NCBI GenBank assembly: GCA_013911195.1
Contig: JACETS010000111.1
Span: forward strand, 1-8,542
DNA length: 8,542 nt
Origin: Verrucomicrobiales bacterium
Lineage (GTDB): Bacteria > Verrucomicrobiota > Verrucomicrobiia > Verrucomicrobiales > DEV007
Reading direction: 5' to 3'
This document shows positions 6,826 to 8,542 of this stretch, in pieces. Each line of letters opens with the position of its first letter. Position 1 is the stretch's first letter. The position numbers and the translations under genes were made by a program. Below the pieces are notes generated by a model that did not search any database, was not told the origin of the DNA, and saw only the letters and a program-made list of their open reading frames with translations.

Positions 6826-7422
6826 ATGAGTGTTATTGCTTGTTTAGACCTTGAGGGTGTGCTAATTCCCGAAATCTGGATTGAATTTTCCCTTAGAACT
6901 GGAATCGAGGAGCTTCAGGCTACTACGCGTGATATATCAGATTATTCTGAATTAATGCGTATGCGACTTAATGTTTGCGCAAAAAATAATCTCTGTATTG
7001 GAGATATTCAGAAGGTTATTGCAGAAATGAGTCCTTTAACTGGCGCTAAAGAGTTTCTTGATAAACTGAGACAAAAATGCCAAGTCATCATTTTATCTGA
7101 TACATTTTATCAATTTGCTCAACCCCTAATGGAACAATTGGGGTATCCTACCCTATTTTGCCACAATTTAGATATTGATAAAAATGGAAGGATTAATGAT
7201 TTTCTTCTCAGGATGGACGACCAAAAAAGACATGCTGTGAAAGCATTTAAATCACTTGGTTTCCGAACTCTATCAGCTGGAGATTCTTATAATGATATAT
7301 CAATGTTAAAGGAGTCAGATAGGGGTGTTCTATTTTGTCCTCCCCAAAATGTCATTGACGAATATCCTCAATTTGAGGTTTCTACTAACTATAATGAGCT
7401 GGAAACAGCGTTTGCGTTATAA
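6826..7422 (+). CDS. thrH: ThrH-type HAD phosphatase (phosphoserine phosphatase / phosphoserine:homoserine phosphotransferase)
   Basis: A 198-residue cytosolic HAD-superfamily enzyme closely resembling ThrH, which in Pseudomonas removes phosphate from phosphoserine and can pass it to homoserine, linking serine and threonine synthesis. Motif I is DLEGV (8-12), with Asp8 the nucleophile and Glu10 in the position of the usual second Asp, as in ThrH. The cap region includes PEIWIEF and TGIEELQATTRDI (25-37), both ThrH hallmarks. Motif II is SDTFY (91-95) with Ser91. Motif III Lys is probably Lys134. Motif IV is GDSYND (152-157), with Asp153 and Asp157 binding Mg2+. Length matches the family (about 200). 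The start follows an in-frame stop at 6805-6807, and the protein begins directly with the MxxIACLDLEGV pattern; no clear Shine-Dalgarno is present. It stands alone, divergent from the DUF21 gene, with no amino-acid biosynthesis genes adjacent. Assignment is strong; which of the two activities dominates cannot be read from sequence. Confidence 0.9.
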   Translation: MSVIACLDLEGVLIPEIWIEFSLRTGIEELQATTRDISDYSELMRMRLNVCAKNNLCIGDIQKVIAEMSPLTGAKEFLDKLRQKCQVIILSDTFYQFAQPLMEQLGYPTLFCHNLDIDKNGRINDFLLRMDDQKRHAVKAFKSLGFRTLSAGDSYNDISMLKESDRGVLFCPPQNVIDEYPQFEVSTNYNELETAFAL

Positions 7423-7495
7423 CAGAAGAGATTTTTTTTATTCCCTCTGATCTAATTTCATTACAAAATATAATTTAAATTAATAAATCATATAT
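7423..7495 (+). promoter_or_regulatory. AT-rich spacer before the oxidoreductase, with a candidate -10
   Basis: TATAAT (7469-7474) is a perfect -10 hexamer, but no convincing -35 lies 16-18 bp upstream. If used, the transcript would start near 7481, leaving a leader of about 15 nt without a Shine-Dalgarno. The oxidoreductase might instead be read through from thrH, 73 bp upstream on the same strand. The run of eight or so T residues at 7431-7439 is not preceded by a usable stem, so no terminator is called. Confidence 0.25.
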
Positions 7496-8542
7496 ATGCT
7501 CTCTAATTCACGACGCCAATTCATTAGAACATCAACCTTTGCAGGTATAGGAAGTGTTCCAATTATCGCTAACACCAAATCATCAGCCAAGGTTATTGGG
7601 GCCAATGATAGAATGAGGATTGCAGTTGCTGGTTTAAACGGCAGGGGAAAAAGTCATATTGGAGGGTTTCTTTCTCAAAAAAATGTTGAGATTCCTTATG
7701 TTATTGATCCTGATAAACAAGTCCTTAGTAGAACTGTTGAAAGTCTTAAAGGTAAAGGCCAGCCAGTAAAGGGAGTAGTCGATGTTAGAGAAGCTTTGGA
7801 TGATAAAAACGTTGATGCAATAGCTATTGCTGCTCCTAATCATTGGCATTCTTTAATGACGATATGGGCGGCCCAGGCTGGAAAACATGTCTATGTCGAG
7901 AAACCGATGAGTCATGATGTCTTCGAAGGGCGAGTAGCAGTAGCTGCTCAGAAAAAATATGGAGTCGTCATTCAACATGGAACTCAGCAGCGTAGTAATG
8001 CTGGAAGAGCAGGCTTACACGATCAAATCAAGGCTGGTAAATGGGGGCGATTAAAGATTTCATATGGTTACTGCTGTAAGCCTAGAGGAAGTATTGGTCA
8101 TAAGAAAGTCGGAGAAGTTCCAGCTCATTTGGACTGGGATCTCTGGAAAGGGCCTGCAGTTATTGAAAAATTTCATGGTAATTATGTTCACTACAACTGG
8201 CACTGGTTTTGGGCCACTGGTAATGGTGATTTAAATAATCAAGGAACTCATGAGCTCGATGTAGCGAGGTGGGCAATTGATGACGATCAGACGCATCCAG
8301 TTAGAGCAATGGCCATAGGAGGAAGATTTCAGTGGAAAGATCAAGGCGAAACTCCAAATACATTATTTGGAATGGCAGAATACCCGAACGGGCAGCAGGT
8401 ATTTTTCAACGTTAGAAACGTCAATTACAATGGATACAAACGTCAGGTTGAAAATCAGTATTATTTTGAAGATGGAGGTAAGATTATTGGCAATCAATAT
8501 TATGCTAAAGGAAGTGATAAAGGAGAGAAAATAGATTTTGGA
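7496..8542 (+). CDS. Tat-exported Gfo/Idh/MocA-family oxidoreductase (3' end outside window)
   Basis: The frame runs from the ATG at 7496 to the window end (349 residues, no stop), so the C-terminus is missing; relatives of about 430-450 residues suggest some 80-100 are lost. These enzymes are NAD(P)-dependent sugar or inositol dehydrogenases. A twin-arginine signal (SRRQFIRTS, 5-13) is followed by a short hydrophobic stretch to about 25. The Rossmann fold begins RIAVAGLNGRGKSH (41-54), with the dinucleotide-binding glycines. AAPNHWH (112-118) and VEKPMSHD (134-141) are family signatures, EKP marking the catalytic Lys136. GNGDLNNQGTHELDVARW (242-259) supplies His252 and Asp255 of the active-site region. 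The start follows an in-frame TAA at 7484-7486, and the Tat motif fits it. Tat-exported members, typical of PVC bacteria and Bacteroidota, are thought to carry a bound cofactor out of the cell. Substrate unknown; glycan-derived sugar is inferred from the sulfatase nearby. Confidence 0.92.
   Translation, partial: MLSNSRRQFIRTSTFAGIGSVPIIANTKSSAKVIGANDRMRIAVAGLNGRGKSHIGGFLSQKNVEIPYVIDPDKQVLSRTVESLKGKGQPVKGVVDVREALDDKNVDAIAIAAPNHWHSLMTIWAAQAGKHVYVEKPMSHDVFEGRVAVAAQKKYGVVIQHGTQQRSNAGRAGLHDQIKAGKWGRLKISYGYCCKPRGSIGHKKVGEVPAHLDWDLWKGPAVIEKFHGNYVHYNWHWFWATGNGDLNNQGTHELDVARWAIDDDQTHPVRAMAIGGRFQWKDQGETPNTLFGMAEYPNGQQVFFNVRNVNYNGYKRQVENQYYFEDGGKIIGNQYYAKGSDKGEKIDFG

Noticed and set aside
7427..7448. 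AGAG / CTCT stem with a T run after thrH, as a terminator
   Set aside because: The stem is only 4 bp and the T run is in the loop rather than after the stem.
7634..7849. 71-codon minus-strand open frame inside the oxidoreductase gene
   Set aside because: It is antisense to the conserved Rossmann fold and explained by it.
1..8542. Defence island, mobile element, CRISPR array or RNA gene
   Set aside because: No transposase, integrase, nuclease, repeat-spacer pattern, terminal inverted repeats or tRNA-like fold was seen in any gene or gap.

Overview
The window is AT-rich (roughly 40% G+C by eye) and carries six recognisable genes plus one truncated unrecognised one. The organism is most likely a marine-type member of the Planctomycetota-Verrucomicrobiota-Lentisphaerota (PVC) group. 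A secreted sulfatase sits beside a linked pair of a planctomycete-type cytochrome/DUF1549/DUF1553 protein and a Tat-exported DUF1501 protein, and a Tat-signal Gfo/Idh/MocA oxidoreductase lies nearby. This gene set is abundant in that superphylum and rare elsewhere. The low G+C fits an AT-rich Verrucomicrobiota or Lentisphaerota lineage better than a classical Planctomycete, but the sequence alone does not settle it. No mobile element, CRISPR array, tRNA or rRNA was seen.

Layout. Positions 1-285 hold the 3' end of an unrecognised gene (+). It converges, with an 8-bp gap, on a secreted sulfamidase-like sulfatase (294-1856, -). A 113-bp AT-rich divergent region (1857-1969) separates the sulfatase from a two-gene operon on the + strand: PSCyt1-DUF1549-DUF1553 protein (1970-4201) and DUF1501 protein (4201-5625). 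The two genes share one base in a TAATG junction. A CNNM/DUF21-type membrane protein (5651-6685, -) converges on the operon with a 25-bp gap. It is divergent, across 140 bp of AT-rich DNA, from a ThrH-type HAD phosphatase (6826-7422, +). A Tat-exported Gfo/Idh/MocA oxidoreductase (7496 to the window end, +) is cut by the right edge.

How the genes may work together. The sulfatase, the DUF1549/DUF1553-DUF1501 pair and the oxidoreductase all carry export signals (Sec for the first two, Tat for the others). They plausibly form a cell-surface or periplasmic set for desulfating and processing sulfated glycans. That is inference from context: no activity has been firmly assigned to DUF1549, DUF1553 or DUF1501. 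ThrH and the CNNM protein look like ordinary housekeeping genes.

None of the six recognised genes has a convincing Shine-Dalgarno sequence. Both divergent intergenic regions contain overlapping candidate promoters on opposite strands. The most interesting content is the tightly coupled, functionally undefined cytochrome/DUF1501 pair and its divergent link to a sulfatase. Nothing in the window is clearly a new defence or mobile system.
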